A stretch of 64,000 nucleotides of DNA from PALSA-1353 sp036267155 (GCA_036267155.1 DATAWP010000031.1:1-64000), one strand, 5' to 3'; counted from the stretch's first letter, positions 24,911 to 38,533 are shown. Numbers and translations: made by a program. The notes: generated by a model from the letters alone, not told the origin.

Positions 24911-26467
24911 GTGTCCAATCGATATCAAATCCAACGTGCGCTTGAATCGGCCGTCGCGCATCAGCGCGCCGGCCGCCTTGACGAGGCCGAGCCGATTTAT
25001 CGCAAGGTCCTTTCCATCGTCCCGCAAAACACCGATGCGCTATATCTGCTGGGCATGATTCTCAATGCCGCGCAAAGATATGCCGAGGCGGCTGAGTTGT
25101 TTGAGCGGGCCATCGCGGTGAATCCCCGAGCCGCCAAATATTATGCCAATCTCGCGATGGCCGTCGGCGCTCCTGGGCTTGGGCGTATTGACGAAGGTAT
25201 AGCTTTGTATCGCAAGGCGCTGACGCTTGAGCCCAAGGAGGCGATTCTTTGGAGCAACCTCGGAAACGAATTGCGGGCGGCCGACCGCTGGCAAGAGGGC
25301 CTGGACTGCTATCGCAAGGCCGTGCAGCTCAAGCCGGACTTCGCCGATGCGCACTGCAACCTGGGAGCCGTTTCGATGGAGGCGGGCCTGCTCACGCCCA
25401 CTTCGCCGGCGCGCGAGCTTTTGGCGGAAGTGGTCGCCCATCACGAAAGGGCGCTGGCGCTGGAAAAGGATTTTGCGCTGGCTCATTCGAATCTGGGCGC
25501 CGCCTTGCTCTTGCGGGGCGACTACGAGCGGGGATTGTCCGAATATGAATGGCGCTGGGGGTGCACTCCCTTTAGCGCAAATCTTCGCCGGGATCCGCGG
25601 CGGCAATGGGGAACTTCCGAGGGCGTGGGCTTTCCCGATGTCGCAGGCCGTACGCTGCTGATCTATTCCGAGCAGGGATTGGGAGATTCCATCCACATCA
25701 TCCGTTACGCATCACTCCTCGCCCGGCGCGGCGCGCGGGTTTTGGTGGAATGCCCGATGCTGATCCATACGCTGATGCAGTGCTGTGAAGGTGTGGATGA
25801 CGCCTTCATCTGGGGCCGGAAACTTCCCGATTATGATTGGCATATTCCGATGATGAGCCTGCCGTTCGCGTTCGGCACGCGGGTTGAATCGATCCCGGCT
25901 CCGGTCCCGTACATCCACCCCGATCCGATCCAGACCGAGACATGGCGCGTCCAACTCACCGCCGCGGCTTCCGGCAGGCCGCTGCGCGTTGGGCTGGTCT
26001 GGGCGGGGAATCCGAAGAACAAGGTGCAGCGCCACCGCGCGATCCCATTCGAGGAATTTGCCAAGTTGGCGGCGCCCCAGAACCTCGATGCGAAAACTCT
26101 CGAGCGGATTTGCTTTGTGAACCTACAGAAAGGCGAGGCCGGCAAGCAAGCGGCGGCGGGACCGTGGAAGCTTGTGGATTTCACGGATCAGCTTCACGCC
26201 TTCGCCGACACCGCCGCGCTGGTTGCGAATCTGGATCTGGTCATCAGCGTGGACACCGCCGTCGCTCACCTCGCGGGGGCGCTCGGCCGGCCGACCTGGC
26301 TGCTCGTCCCGTCGATGTGCGACTGGCGGTGGATGCTGGACCGATCGGACAGCCCGTGGTATCCGACGATGCGCGTGTTTCGCCAACCGGCCCGCGGCCA
26401 GTGGCCGGCGGTCATCGCAACCATCGCCAAGGCCCTCACCGAACTGGCCGTTTCCCGGCGGACGTGA
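24911..26467 (+). CDS. TPR protein with C-terminal glycosyltransferase-9-like domain
   Basis: Residues 1 to about 200 are tetratricopeptide repeats (AEPIYRKVLSIVPQNTDALYLLGMI, then EAAELFERAIAVNPRAAKYYANLAMA and so on). The C-terminal 300 residues resemble heptosyltransferase-like GT-B proteins: LIYSEQGLGDSIHIIRYASLL, GLVWAGNPKN, and DLVISVDTAVAHLAGALGRPTWLLVP. Such fusions may glycosylate surface polymers or proteins; the acceptor is unknown. The start is a GTG. It follows the oxidoreductase by about 30 bases. Confidence 0.82.
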   Translation: MSNRYQIQRALESAVAHQRAGRLDEAEPIYRKVLSIVPQNTDALYLLGMILNAAQRYAEAAELFERAIAVNPRAAKYYANLAMAVGAPGLGRIDEGIALYRKALTLEPKEAILWSNLGNELRAADRWQEGLDCYRKAVQLKPDFADAHCNLGAVSMEAGLLTPTSPARELLAEVVAHHERALALEKDFALAHSNLGAALLLRGDYERGLSEYEWRWGCTPFSANLRRDPRRQWGTSEGVGFPDVAGRTLLIYSEQGLGDSIHIIRYASLLARRGARVLVECPMLIHTLMQCCEGVDDAFIWGRKLPDYDWHIPMMSLPFAFGTRVESIPAPVPYIHPDPIQTETWRVQLTAAASGRPLRVGLVWAGNPKNKVQRHRAIPFEEFAKLAAPQNLDAKTLERICFVNLQKGEAGKQAAAGPWKLVDFTDQLHAFADTAALVANLDLVISVDTAVAHLAGALGRPTWLLVPSMCDWRWMLDRSDSPWYPTMRVFRQPARGQWPAVIATIAKALTELAVSRRT

Positions 26468-26588
26468 TTTTATCCCAGATTATTCACGCGACTGTTTACC
26501 GCAAAACGTAATGAGCTCCTGACCCAACAGGGCAGTTTTCTCCGCGGCTCCAGCGTATTGGCGGGCGGTGTATCTTGAATTTTCCGGG

Positions 26589-27932
26589 TTATTGCACGCC
26601 GAGCCGCAGGGGCAGATTGTCCAGTTCAAACGGCACGCTCAACCGCTTCTGTTCGAGCGTCCTTTCCCATCGCAGCTTGCTGGGCGTGTTCATCATCGGA
26701 AAAAAGATCATGTTGATGACCAGACCCCCGCCATTGGGGACATTGCGCGTGGGAATGAATGCCTGCCGCTGCGCCGACTGCCCATCGGCGTCCACGAGTT
26801 CGGCCGAATTGAGAAAATCCTGCACTGAGGCACTTCCCATCTCCGCGCCGTGGAACTCCAGGCTCAATTGATAATTCATGTTCGTCCGGGTGCAGTTCAG
26901 AACCGTCACGGACATATCGCCGTCGCTCTTGGTGACGTTGGCGGCGCGAGTGATGTCGTCGATCTCCAGCGTCTGGGCGCGGGTCTGGACGGAAAAATCG
27001 AGTTCCCCCCGCAGCCGGGCGATTTTTGTTCCGATCCCCGTGCCGGATTGCAATGTCACCTGCAAGGGCCACGCCCACAGCCGCGGCCTGTTCCGCGCAA
27101 AGAAAGACCGCCGATTCATGTCCGACGGCATCAGCGAATGCCCCTTGTCATCCACGCATTCCTTTAGCCAATCCATGTTTGCCGCTCCAACCACGTGAAG
27201 CTTGGGCTCGGGGATCACGTCGATGGAAAGAATCAGCGTCGAACTATCAGCATTCTCGTTGTAATTTGTCGTGCGGGTTTCCTGGGTGAACTGAGGAGCG
27301 ATGTACAGGCCGCCGGTTTCCAGCGCATATCGATTCGCAAAATTGATCTGCATGATGGTGCGCTGCTCCGATGGGGAAAGCGTCACTCCCGCCTGGCCCA
27401 CCCAGGGGTGCAGACCGGTGGCGTCGCTGATCGCGCGCAGCGATTGCCAGAAATCCGCGTTGTCCAGATCGATGCTGGCGGTGCGGTCCTGCGCGTATCC
27501 CGTGACCGCCGGCTCACGCACTCCCATGTCCGCCCCCGCCTGCCAGGCGAACTCGTTCAAGACCGTCGTCATGGGCGCGTCCTTGTAATGCAGCGTAACG
27601 GACGCATGGAGAGCCTTGGTTTCATCCAGTTGACCGAGTACATCGTCAAGCCGGGCTCGGGCCTCGTCGGAAAGCTTGCCTTGCAGCGCGGTGCGCAGGG
27701 TGGGTTCGATGTCCGGACCCAGGTCCATCAGCTTTTTTTCGGCGAGTTCACGAACGCTGAAATCCGGGCTGGCCAAGTCGGAAATGAGGGCGGAAACATC
27801 CTGCGAGGGCTGCGTTGCCGCCGGTTCAGTGGCCGCGATATCCCCGCGCACCCGCAGCCCTAGACCGGCCGCCAACATCATCGACAAGATGGCGATGGCA
27901 ATGCGCCCCCCCGCTATCCGTCCCGACTTCAT
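26589..27932 (-). CDS. Exported protein with N-terminal HEAT-like repeat
   Basis: I do not recognise the full 447-residue protein. A signal peptide (IAIAILSMMLAAGLGLRV) is followed by a HEAT-like pair (SPDFSVRELAEKKLMDLGPDIEPTLRTAL), which in planctomycetes often precedes a domain with the logic 'L..A.....TGL'. Here that part is LRAISDATGLHPWVGQAGVTL. The C-terminal 250 residues are beta-rich with no motif. The ATG at 27932 is chosen because it starts the signal peptide; upstream extensions overlap the next gene. The location is probably periplasmic. Confidence 0.65.
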   Translation of the reverse strand: MKSGRIAGGRIAIAILSMMLAAGLGLRVRGDIAATEPAATQPSQDVSALISDLASPDFSVRELAEKKLMDLGPDIEPTLRTALQGKLSDEARARLDDVLGQLDETKALHASVTLHYKDAPMTTVLNEFAWQAGADMGVREPAVTGYAQDRTASIDLDNADFWQSLRAISDATGLHPWVGQAGVTLSPSEQRTIMQINFANRYALETGGLYIAPQFTQETRTTNYNENADSSTLILSIDVIPEPKLHVVGAANMDWLKECVDDKGHSLMPSDMNRRSFFARNRPRLWAWPLQVTLQSGTGIGTKIARLRGELDFSVQTRAQTLEIDDITRAANVTKSDGDMSVTVLNCTRTNMNYQLSLEFHGAEMGSASVQDFLNSAELVDADGQSAQRQAFIPTRNVPNGGGLVINMIFFPMMNTPSKLRWERTLEQKRLSVPFELDNLPLRLGVQ

Positions 27933-27981
27933 ACGTCCTCCGCGTTCGATTCTCGCCCAAGGTCCGGCGCTTCGCAACGGC

Positions 27982-28992
27982 TTAGATGTCCGCCGGCACC
28001 GGCTCCACCTGCACCATTCGCCGGCTCTCCGACGATTGATACAGCGCATTCATGAGTGCGGCGAGCAGAACCCCATATCGCACGCCAATCCGCAGCGGTT
28101 CTTTGCCCATCAGCGCATTCACAAAATTCGCGTGAGGAGTTCCCGCCGCCGGCGATTGCGAATCCTGCTTCACATGCGGATAAACCCGCTGACCGTCCCG
28201 GCCGGTGATTTGCAGGCTTCGGCCCCATTGGTCCGTCACAATCAGCATAGTTTCGGTCTGAATTTGAAGATCCTTGCCGAACGCGCCGCAATTGCCGCCG
28301 ACGCAGAAGCTGGCCAGCGCGCCGCTTTGGAACCGCGCGATCGCCACGCCGTTGATGTCCACTTTCGATGCGCATTTGTCGTAGAAGCAGCCTACTTCCA
28401 CCACGGGCTCGTTCATCAGCCACATGACCGCGTTGAACAGATGGGCTCCGGTGTCGTACATCATTCCGCCACCGGACCACTCCGGCTCCTGTCGCCAGGT
28501 GTTGGCCGTGCCCTTGAGCCAGGTCTGAGCCACCCACCCGCTGATCGTCTGCACCTTTCCCAATTGCCCGCTGTCCCGCATCTCGGCGAGATATCCAAAT
28601 TCCGCCGAATACGGGGCCTGAAACGTAATCCCCAGCAGCATCCCCGTCGTCTTCACCGTCTTCCAGAGATCGTACGCATGTTCCAGGCTTGTGACCATCG
28701 GCTTTTCGGTCAGGACGTGCAGGCCATGTTCCAGCGCCATCTTTGCGTGCGGCCAATGCAGGGTATGCGGCGTAACCAGCGTCACCGCATCCAGTTTCAC
28801 GCGACCGCCGGCCAGCAGCGATTCGATGGAATCAAATTCCGCCACTTCGTGGAAATATTTCTGGCGGAATTCCGCCGTTCTTTCGGGCAGGGGATCGACC
28901 AATGCCACCACTTTGACGTCCGGAATCTTGCCAAGTTCCTGCGCGTGCCAATGGGCCATCTTTCCGCAGCCAATGATCGCGAAATGAAACAT
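27982..28992 (-). CDS. Gfo/Idh/MocA-family oxidoreductase
   Basis: The Rossmann motif IIGCGKMAHWHAQ, ALVDPLPERTAEF and the catalytic-Lys segment LTEKPMVTSLEHA mark this family. The distal part has GGGMMYDTGAHLFNAVMWL, with the Asp and His of the substrate site. It is 336 residues, a normal size. It is distinct from the homologue at 23862, sharing only motifs. It heads the left-reading pair with the HEAT protein and starts 10 bases after the stop of the hydrolase gene. Substrate unknown. Confidence 0.9.
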   Translation of the reverse strand: MFHFAIIGCGKMAHWHAQELGKIPDVKVVALVDPLPERTAEFRQKYFHEVAEFDSIESLLAGGRVKLDAVTLVTPHTLHWPHAKMALEHGLHVLTEKPMVTSLEHAYDLWKTVKTTGMLLGITFQAPYSAEFGYLAEMRDSGQLGKVQTISGWVAQTWLKGTANTWRQEPEWSGGGMMYDTGAHLFNAVMWLMNEPVVEVGCFYDKCASKVDINGVAIARFQSGALASFCVGGNCGAFGKDLQIQTETMLIVTDQWGRSLQITGRDGQRVYPHVKQDSQSPAAGTPHANFVNALMGKEPLRIGVRYGVLLAALMNALYQSSESRRMVQVEPVPADI

Positions 28993-29002
28993 GCGAACTC
29001 CT

Positions 29003-29758
29003 TTATTTTAGCGACAGCGGCGCGACGGCGCTCAGGACGGCGAGGTATTTGGGCGAAATGTCGCCGATTTTGATCGCTTCGCGGCTCAGGCGCCGATTCG
29101 CCGTATGCCAATGATCCGCCTGCCAGGTTTCAAGGTGCCGGCCCCAGCGTGCGCTTTTCACTGAAACCAGCCCATCATTGGGACCTTCGATCCGGCTGAC
29201 GGTTCTCCAGGAAACCAGGGAGAACGCCGGCATCTTACGCCACGGCTGGGCCGCGGAGATCGAAAAATATTCCACCCCGGCAACATCGAGGATTTCCGTA
29301 TTAAACCGCCGGCAGCTTTCGGTCGTTACGTCCAGGACGCCTTGCATATCCAGACCCAGGCGATTCACCAGTTCGATGACGCGCAATCGCCGACCGACAT
29401 TTTCGACACACCAATCGGCCCACGGCGAGCCGCGATGAGGCGTACAAACCGTCACCAGCGACCTCACGTGCCGGGACATATCCAGACGTGAAAGCATATA
29501 CCGCGCATCCAGTCCCCCCAGCGAATGCGCGACCAGCACGACTCGCTGGCCGCCGGAGGCCTTTTTGCCGTCCAGAATCCATCGTTTGAGTTGTGACGCC
29601 CGCGTTTCGATCCCCGCGGTGGGATGCACGGCGGTCACCGTCACGCGATACCCGGCATCGGCAAGTGCGCGGTCAATTCCCTGAAACGGCGGCCAGCCGA
29701 ATTTGCCGACATGAATTCCGCGCCCGCACAGACCGTGATGAAGGACCACTGGAATCAT
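29003..29758 (-). CDS. Alpha/beta-hydrolase, lipase-like
   Basis: The 251-residue protein has the oxyanion-hole start HHGLCGRG, the nucleophile elbow AHSLGG (Ser near residue 98) and TPHRGSPWADW, all typical of PGAP1/triacylglycerol-lipase-like hydrolases. A later Asp (GPNDGLVSV) and a C-terminal His (ADHWH) complete a plausible catalytic triad. No signal peptide is seen, so it is probably cytoplasmic. Its start at 29758 is about 115 bases from the divergent carB start. Confidence 0.82.
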   Translation of the reverse strand: MIPVVLHHGLCGRGIHVGKFGWPPFQGIDRALADAGYRVTVTAVHPTAGIETRASQLKRWILDGKKASGGQRVVLVAHSLGGLDARYMLSRLDMSRHVRSLVTVCTPHRGSPWADWCVENVGRRLRVIELVNRLGLDMQGVLDVTTESCRRFNTEILDVAGVEYFSISAAQPWRKMPAFSLVSWRTVSRIEGPNDGLVSVKSARWGRHLETWQADHWHTANRRLSREAIKIGDISPKYLAVLSAVAPLSLK

Positions 29759-29873
29759 GGGATGCCGGACAATTTATCAGCTTTTAGCCCCGTCGTCCGC
29801 GAAGCGCGGCCCGATTGGTAAACGCCGCCTGCCCCCTGTAAATTACTCCGAATTTTCCCGGACCCTTTTCCAA

Positions 29874-33463
<3,590 letters not shown>

Positions 33464-33467
<4 letters not shown>

Positions 33468-34609
33468 GCGAATCGACGCAGGCGCCGCGCCCCAGTGCGA
33501 CGTTGCAAACCTTTGGGCCGCCGATCACGCTGATTCTGCTCATCATTGCCACGGCCATTTGCCAGCGCCTTCGCGGCGGGGCCGTCACCTTCCTGAGCGT
33601 CGAAAACTTCCGCAACATTCTTGCCGATTGGTCATTCGTCGGCATCATCGCACTGGGCATGACGTTCGTCATCATCTCCGGAGGGATCGACTTGTCGGTC
33701 GGCTCCCTCGTCGCGTTCGCCGGCGGTGCGGGGATATGGATGATGAACACCGTCATCGGAGCAGTACGGATCCGCCAGGAAATGGGCTCGGCCGGCGACA
33801 TCAATCTTCCGCTTCCCTACAGCTATTTCCGCTTGGGTCTGGCGCAACTGTTTATTCACCTGCATTTGGCCGGCAGCGAACGGGCCGGCGTTCTGGTCGC
33901 CGTCGTCGTCAGCATTTCCCTCGGCCTCGGCGCGGGAATCGTGAACGGCCTGCTGGTCGTTCGCGGCCGGATCGCGCCGTTCATCGCGACGCTCGGCGGC
34001 TTGGCCGCCTATCGCTCGCTGGCCATGGCCATGATCGACGGCGGAACATTCGACTCCCAAAGCCCCGATCTGTTCCATCGCCTCGCCGGCAGTGGGATCG
34101 CCATTCCCGGCATACACATCGGCGGCGATCTTCCGCTGATCGTTCCATACCCGGTGCTGGTCTTTTTCATCCTCGCCGCGGTCATGGCGGTGCTTTTGAA
34201 CAAGATGCGCTTCGGCCGATATATTTTTGCCATCGGCAGCAATGAACGAGCATCGCGATATTCCGGCGTGAATGTCGAGCGAATCAAAATTCTCGCGTAT
34301 GTTCTCATCGGCGCGCTGACCGGCATCTCCGCCCTGCTGGTTGCTTCGCACACCAACAGCGTCAGCAGCTCCACCACCGGCGAGCTTTATGAATTGGACG
34401 TCATCGCGGCGGTGGTGGTCGGCGGCACGCGCATGACCGGCGGAGCCGGAACCATTTTCGGGACCGTCATCGGCGTGCTGATCCTGGGCGTCATCGGCAA
34501 TATGCTCAACTTTCTGGACGTTTCGGTTTATCTTCAGGGGCTGGTCAAGGGGGGGATTATTGTTGCCGCCGCCTTCGTCCAGCAGGTGGGGCAGAAGGAA
34601 ACGTCATGA
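33464..34609 (+). CDS. CUT2/ribose-type ABC transporter permease
   Basis: This 381-residue membrane protein matches RbsC-type permeases. It shows LGMTFVIISGGIDLSVGSLVAF, VNGLLVVRGRIAPFIATLGG, the coupling region AIGSNERASRYSGVNVERIK, and GELYELDVIAAVVVGGTRMTGGAGTIFGT, with many hydrophobic helices. An extra loop of about 40 residues after the second conserved helix is unusual. It overlaps carB by 4 bases and the binding-protein gene by 4 bases. No ABC ATPase gene is adjacent, so it must borrow one encoded elsewhere. Confidence 0.92.
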
Positions 34610-35610
34610 AGGGCAAGAATATCGTGATTGCAGTTTTGCTGGCGGCGGTCGTCGCGATGGGGGTGTCGCTGGTTTTCTCGCCGCCAAACCCAGGCTCCGG
34701 CGAAACGGCCGCTACGACCCGGGCCGCCCAGCGGGTCCGCATCGGCGTTTCGATTCCCGCGGCCGATCACGGCTGGACGGCCGGCGTCGCCTGGTGGGCG
34801 CAGCGAGCGATGGCCCTGCACCCGGAAATCGAATGGCAATTCGCCACCGCCAACACTCCCGAAAAGCAAATCGCGGACATTCAGGACATGATGGCCAAGG
34901 GCGTCGACGGCCTGGTCATCCTCGCCACGGAGAGTGCCCCGCTCACACCGATCGCCGTCGAAGCGCACGAGCGCGGGATCTACATCGTGAACGTGGATCG
35001 CGGATTTCTGCAGCCGGTCGCCGATGTGTTTCTCGAAGGCGACAACAAATCCTTCGGCCGAAAAGCGGCGCAGTTCATCGCGCAAAAGCTGAACGGCAAA
35101 GGCAGCATCGTGATCCTCGAAGGCGTGCCCTGCACCGTAAACACCGACCGGGTCAATGCGGCGATCGAGGTTTTCAGGAATTATCCCGGCATCAAAATTC
35201 TCGCCCGTCAATCGGCGATGTGGACCCGCGAAAAGGGTCTGACCGTCATGCAGAACTTTCTCACGCAGTTCCCTCACATCGACGCCGTCTGGGCCGGCGA
35301 CGATGACACGGCACTGGGGGCCATTCAGGCAATCACCGAAGCCGGAAGGGACAAAGAGATGTTCGTGGTCGGCGGCGGCGGGATGAAGCAGATCATCAAG
35401 ATGATCGCGGACAAGAACCGGCTCGTGCCGGCGACAATCACTTATCCTCCATCGATGATCGCCGAGGGAATTCATTTGGCCGCCTCGACGCTCCGCGACG
35501 GCCACGGCAAAGAGGTCTCGCAATTTGTTCCCCGGCACATGATGATCGACGTTGAACTTGTGACGCCCGACAACGCGGGGCGGTATTATTTCCCCGATTC
35601 GGCGTATTGA
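34606..35610 (+). CDS. Periplasmic sugar-binding protein (RbsB type)
   Basis: A signal/anchor segment (IVIAVLLAAVVAMGVSLVF) and a Thr/Ala-rich linker lead into a type I periplasmic-binding-protein fold: RIGVSIPAADHGWTAGVAWWA, KQIADIQDMMAKGVDGLVI, and VWAGDDDTALGAIQAI. Length is 334 residues. It should deliver a sugar or related ligand to the permease whose stop overlaps its start. The ligand cannot be deduced. Confidence 0.9.
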   Translation: MKGKNIVIAVLLAAVVAMGVSLVFSPPNPGSGETAATTRAAQRVRIGVSIPAADHGWTAGVAWWAQRAMALHPEIEWQFATANTPEKQIADIQDMMAKGVDGLVILATESAPLTPIAVEAHERGIYIVNVDRGFLQPVADVFLEGDNKSFGRKAAQFIAQKLNGKGSIVILEGVPCTVNTDRVNAAIEVFRNYPGIKILARQSAMWTREKGLTVMQNFLTQFPHIDAVWAGDDDTALGAIQAITEAGRDKEMFVVGGGGMKQIIKMIADKNRLVPATITYPPSMIAEGIHLAASTLRDGHGKEVSQFVPRHMMIDVELVTPDNAGRYYFPDSAY

Positions 35611-35632
35611 CCGTGAAAACAAGGGAGATTCC

Positions 35633-35854
35633 ATGGCACTGAGCGCTCGCAACCAATTTCCCGGCAAGGTGGTTTCCGTGAAACAGGGCGGCGTCATGGC
35701 CGAAGTGACGCTGGACATCGGCGGCGGCCATCGGATCGTTTCGCTCATCAGCATGTCATCCGCCAGGCGGCTGAAGCTGAAAAAGGGCAAATCCGCCATC
35801 GCCGTGATTAAGGCGACGGAAGTCATCATGTCTTCCGACCCAACCGGCGAGTAA
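35633..35854 (+). CDS. Molybdate-binding TOBE/Mop protein
   Basis: The 73-residue chain is a single Mop/TOBE unit: LSARNQFPGKVVSVKQGGVMAEV, then VSLISMSSARRLKLKKGKSAIAVIKATEVI. Such proteins bind molybdate or tungstate as oligomers. The gene is followed after a few bases by a ModE-like regulator, which supports a role in molybdate handling. Confidence 0.88.
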   Translation: MALSARNQFPGKVVSVKQGGVMAEVTLDIGGGHRIVSLISMSSARRLKLKKGKSAIAVIKATEVIMSSDPTGE

Positions 35855-35858
35855 TCAC

Positions 35859-36254
35859 GTGGCCCGCAGACGCCAACAGCGCCGCAGCGCCGATTCGCGC
35901 ATGATCCTGCGCGGGCGGGTGTGGGTTGAGATCGGCCGGCTGTCCGCCTTCACCGAAGCCGGCGCCGATCTGCTCGGGCAGATCGAGGCGTGCGGCTCGC
36001 TGTCCGAAGCCGCGCGGCGGCTGCGCTTCAGCTATCGCAGGGCGTGGATGCTCATCGACGCGATGAACCGCCTGTGGCCCCGGCCGCTCGTCCAAACCGC
36101 CACCGGCGGAAAACGCGGCGGCGGCACGCTCCTTACCCCGCTCGGCCGGGAAGTTTTATCGACCTACCGTGATCTTCAGATTCAACTGGAACATCTGCTC
36201 GATCGGTCGATCGCCGGGTTTTCGCTCTTGCCGCATTCCGCGGAAAAGGTCTAA
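35859..36254 (+). CDS. ModE-type N-terminal domain regulator
   Basis: The 131 residues match the winged helix-turn-helix of ModE: GRVWVEIGRLSAFTEAGADLLGQI, GSLSEAARRLRFSYRRAWMLIDAMNR, and GGKRGGGTLLTPLGREVL. The molybdate-binding TOBE domain that full ModE carries is absent; the separate Mop gene just upstream may supply it. It begins at a GTG 5 bases after the Mop stop. Confidence 0.88.
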   Translation: MARRRQQRRSADSRMILRGRVWVEIGRLSAFTEAGADLLGQIEACGSLSEAARRLRFSYRRAWMLIDAMNRLWPRPLVQTATGGKRGGGTLLTPLGREVLSTYRDLQIQLEHLLDRSIAGFSLLPHSAEKV

Positions 36255-36268
36255 TCTTGGAGCTTAAA

Positions 36269-36793
36269 ATGTCCTTCCGTTTCGCGATTATTCTGCTGTC
36301 GGTCCTGTGCGCAGCCCCGCTCACCCAAGCCGATTTGCCGGCCACCCGGCCCTCGACAATGCCCAGCGGCGACGCGGCCGTCCTCCATGTCGCCGGCAAA
36401 GTCCCGCATCCACTGAGCCTGTCCCTCGATCAATTGGCCGATCTGGATCACGTCACCGTGACGATTCCGACTCACACGGGCAAATCCACTTATCGCGGAA
36501 TCCCGCTGGAGACCATCCTGAAGCTCGCCGGCCTGCAATTCGGGGACATGGCCTCCGCTCGGTCCGCCGCTGGGATGTGCCTGGTCGTTCAAGGCGCAGA
36601 TGGATACAAAGCGGTCTTTTCACTGGCGGAACTGGATTCGCAATTCCTACGACATCTCGTGATGCTCGCCGATCAGGAGAATGGAAAGCCACTGGACGCG
36701 GCTGTGGGTCCGCTGCGCATCATCGCGCCGGATGAAGCGGTTCACGCCCGGTGGGTCCACCGGGTTATTTCCCTCACGGTTGCCGAGCCTTGA
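36269..36793 (+). CDS. Exported sulfite-oxidase-fold (molybdopterin-like) protein
   Basis: After a signal peptide (FAIILLSVLCAAPLTQA), the 174-residue protein shows the short form of the sulfite-oxidase fold: LDQLADLDHVTVTI, YRGIPLETILKLAG, VVQGADGYKAVFSLAELD and the end RWVHRVISLTV. The segment GPLRIIAPDEAVHARWV is the typical end of this domain. I see no clear cofactor-ligating Cys, so enzymatic activity is uncertain. The ATG at 36269 has a GGAG ribosome-binding site. It closes the molybdate-related trio. Confidence 0.78.
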   Translation: MSFRFAIILLSVLCAAPLTQADLPATRPSTMPSGDAAVLHVAGKVPHPLSLSLDQLADLDHVTVTIPTHTGKSTYRGIPLETILKLAGLQFGDMASARSAAGMCLVVQGADGYKAVFSLAELDSQFLRHLVMLADQENGKPLDAAVGPLRIIAPDEAVHARWVHRVISLTVAEP

Positions 36794-36815
36794 ACCTGCA
36801 CGGTATTCTTTCCGC

Positions 36816-38423
36816 GTGACGCTCGCCGCGACATCGCAAACGACCAGTCCGTCGCATATCACCAGCCGCCGATCCTGGTGGATCGTTACCTGGCTGGCTG
36901 TGGCCGCCGCCATCTTCATCCGCTGTTGGCATCTCGGGAGCAAAAGCCTCTGGTTTGACGAGGGCTACACGGCGTGGCTCGTTTCGCATCCGGTGGGGGA
37001 AATCATTCGTCTCATCCGGGCCGACACGGCGCCGCCGCTGTATTACGTGTTGGTGCATGGCTGGACCGCGATCTTCGGCCGATCCGAAATCGCGCTGCGA
37101 TCGCTCTCCACCGTCTTTAGCATACTGACGCTTCTGCTGGCGATCGACATCGCGCGGCGATTGCTGACCAACCCCGCCGCCGTCGCGGCCGCGGCGTGCG
37201 CGATGGGCCTCTCTTTCATGCAGTTGTGGTACGCACAGGAGGCACGGGCTTATGCGATGATGACATTCCTGATCATCGCGGCATTCGATTGTCTCCTGCG
37301 GCATCTGGCGGCACGGCATCGGCGCTGGTTGATCCTCCTGCCGATCCTTTTCGCCGCCGCGATGTATTGCCACAACATGATGGCGCCGTACGTCCTGGCC
37401 CTGCTGCTCGCGTGGCTCGTGTTGCCTTCGGAGCATCCGCTGCCTCGCCGCATCGGCGAAATCGCCGTCGTCACCTTCGTCGCGGGATTGCTTTATCTGC
37501 CCTGGGCGATCGGCGGTTTGCCGGCCCAGATGCAGATGATCCGCCGCGGATTCTGGGCCGACCCGCTCAAGCACGGCGCGGTGTTTTCCGATGTGGCGTC
37601 GCTTACCGGTGTCCAGCATTACTGGTCCGCCGCCAATGTCTTTGACCGAATCCACATCCGCATTCTCGACGGCAGAGGTCCTATCCTCATGACGATGATC
37701 CTGCTGGGGGCATCGGGGATGCTGTCCATCGTGTTCCAGCAAGGCCGCCGTCGCCGGGAGGCGATCGGGCTGTTGATCGTCGCGCTGTTTCCTCCGTTTT
37801 TCGTGGCGATCTACAGCGTCCTGCGCACTCCGTTGTTTATCGACAAATTGTTTCTTCCCTCGGCCACCTTGATGCCGATCTTCGCGCTGCTTCCGCTGGC
37901 GATGCCGCTGTCGCGGGCGCTGTTTCGGGCGGCATGGGCGGGCGCGGCGGTGCTGCTTTTTTTGTCGGCCACCACTCTCTACGGCTATCACAATGAGGGA
38001 AAGAAGGAGCAATGGCGCGACGTTGCCGGGGTTGTGTCTCAGTTGCCGCCGACCCATCGTCTGATCATTTTCGTCGCAAACGACGGCCAGCTTCCGTTTG
38101 ATTACTATTACCACTACCGGCCGGGCGATGAGGTGACAGGAGTTCCTGGCGATTTCTTCGATCTCAATCCGCCCCGCACCATGCGCCGGGCAATGAGTCC
38201 GGAGGACCTTGCCCCGCTGCGATCACGTCTCGATACCCATCATTACGATCAGATCGTCTTGCTGCTCGCTCATCAATTCTGGGGCGACCCGCATCATCTG
38301 ACGCGGGCGCTGATCGGCGAGCGATTTTCCCTCGCGGGGCATCTCGAATTTTATGATGTGACGGTCGAGTGGTATCAATCCAACCCGACCACGCGGATTA
38401 ATACAACGCAAATCAAACGTTAA
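36816..38423 (+). CDS. Membrane glycosyltransferase of the GT39/ArnT-like type
   Basis: The 535-residue protein is a polytopic membrane protein with the GT-C signature in its first periplasmic loop: SKSLWFDEGYTAWL, where the Asp-Glu is catalytic, and ADTAPPLYYVLVHGW. About ten hydrophobic segments follow. It probably transfers a sugar from a polyprenyl-phosphate donor to lipid or protein in the outer leaflet. The start is a GTG at 36816, 22 bases after the preceding stop; longer frames overlap that gene. Confidence 0.85.
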   Translation: MTLAATSQTTSPSHITSRRSWWIVTWLAVAAAIFIRCWHLGSKSLWFDEGYTAWLVSHPVGEIIRLIRADTAPPLYYVLVHGWTAIFGRSEIALRSLSTVFSILTLLLAIDIARRLLTNPAAVAAAACAMGLSFMQLWYAQEARAYAMMTFLIIAAFDCLLRHLAARHRRWLILLPILFAAAMYCHNMMAPYVLALLLAWLVLPSEHPLPRRIGEIAVVTFVAGLLYLPWAIGGLPAQMQMIRRGFWADPLKHGAVFSDVASLTGVQHYWSAANVFDRIHIRILDGRGPILMTMILLGASGMLSIVFQQGRRRREAIGLLIVALFPPFFVAIYSVLRTPLFIDKLFLPSATLMPIFALLPLAMPLSRALFRAAWAGAAVLLFLSATTLYGYHNEGKKEQWRDVAGVVSQLPPTHRLIIFVANDGQLPFDYYYHYRPGDEVTGVPGDFFDLNPPRTMRRAMSPEDLAPLRSRLDTHHYDQIVLLLAHQFWGDPHHLTRALIGERFSLAGHLEFYDVTVEWYQSNPTTRINTTQIKR

Positions 38424-38533
38424 CATTGTCCCCTAAGCGTCACCGCTACCCTCAAATCGTTGTCGCACAGGAAGATTCGATTTTGCGCGGGTAAATATGC
38501 CCGCCTTTTTGCGAAACATCGAGGGCATTTCGT

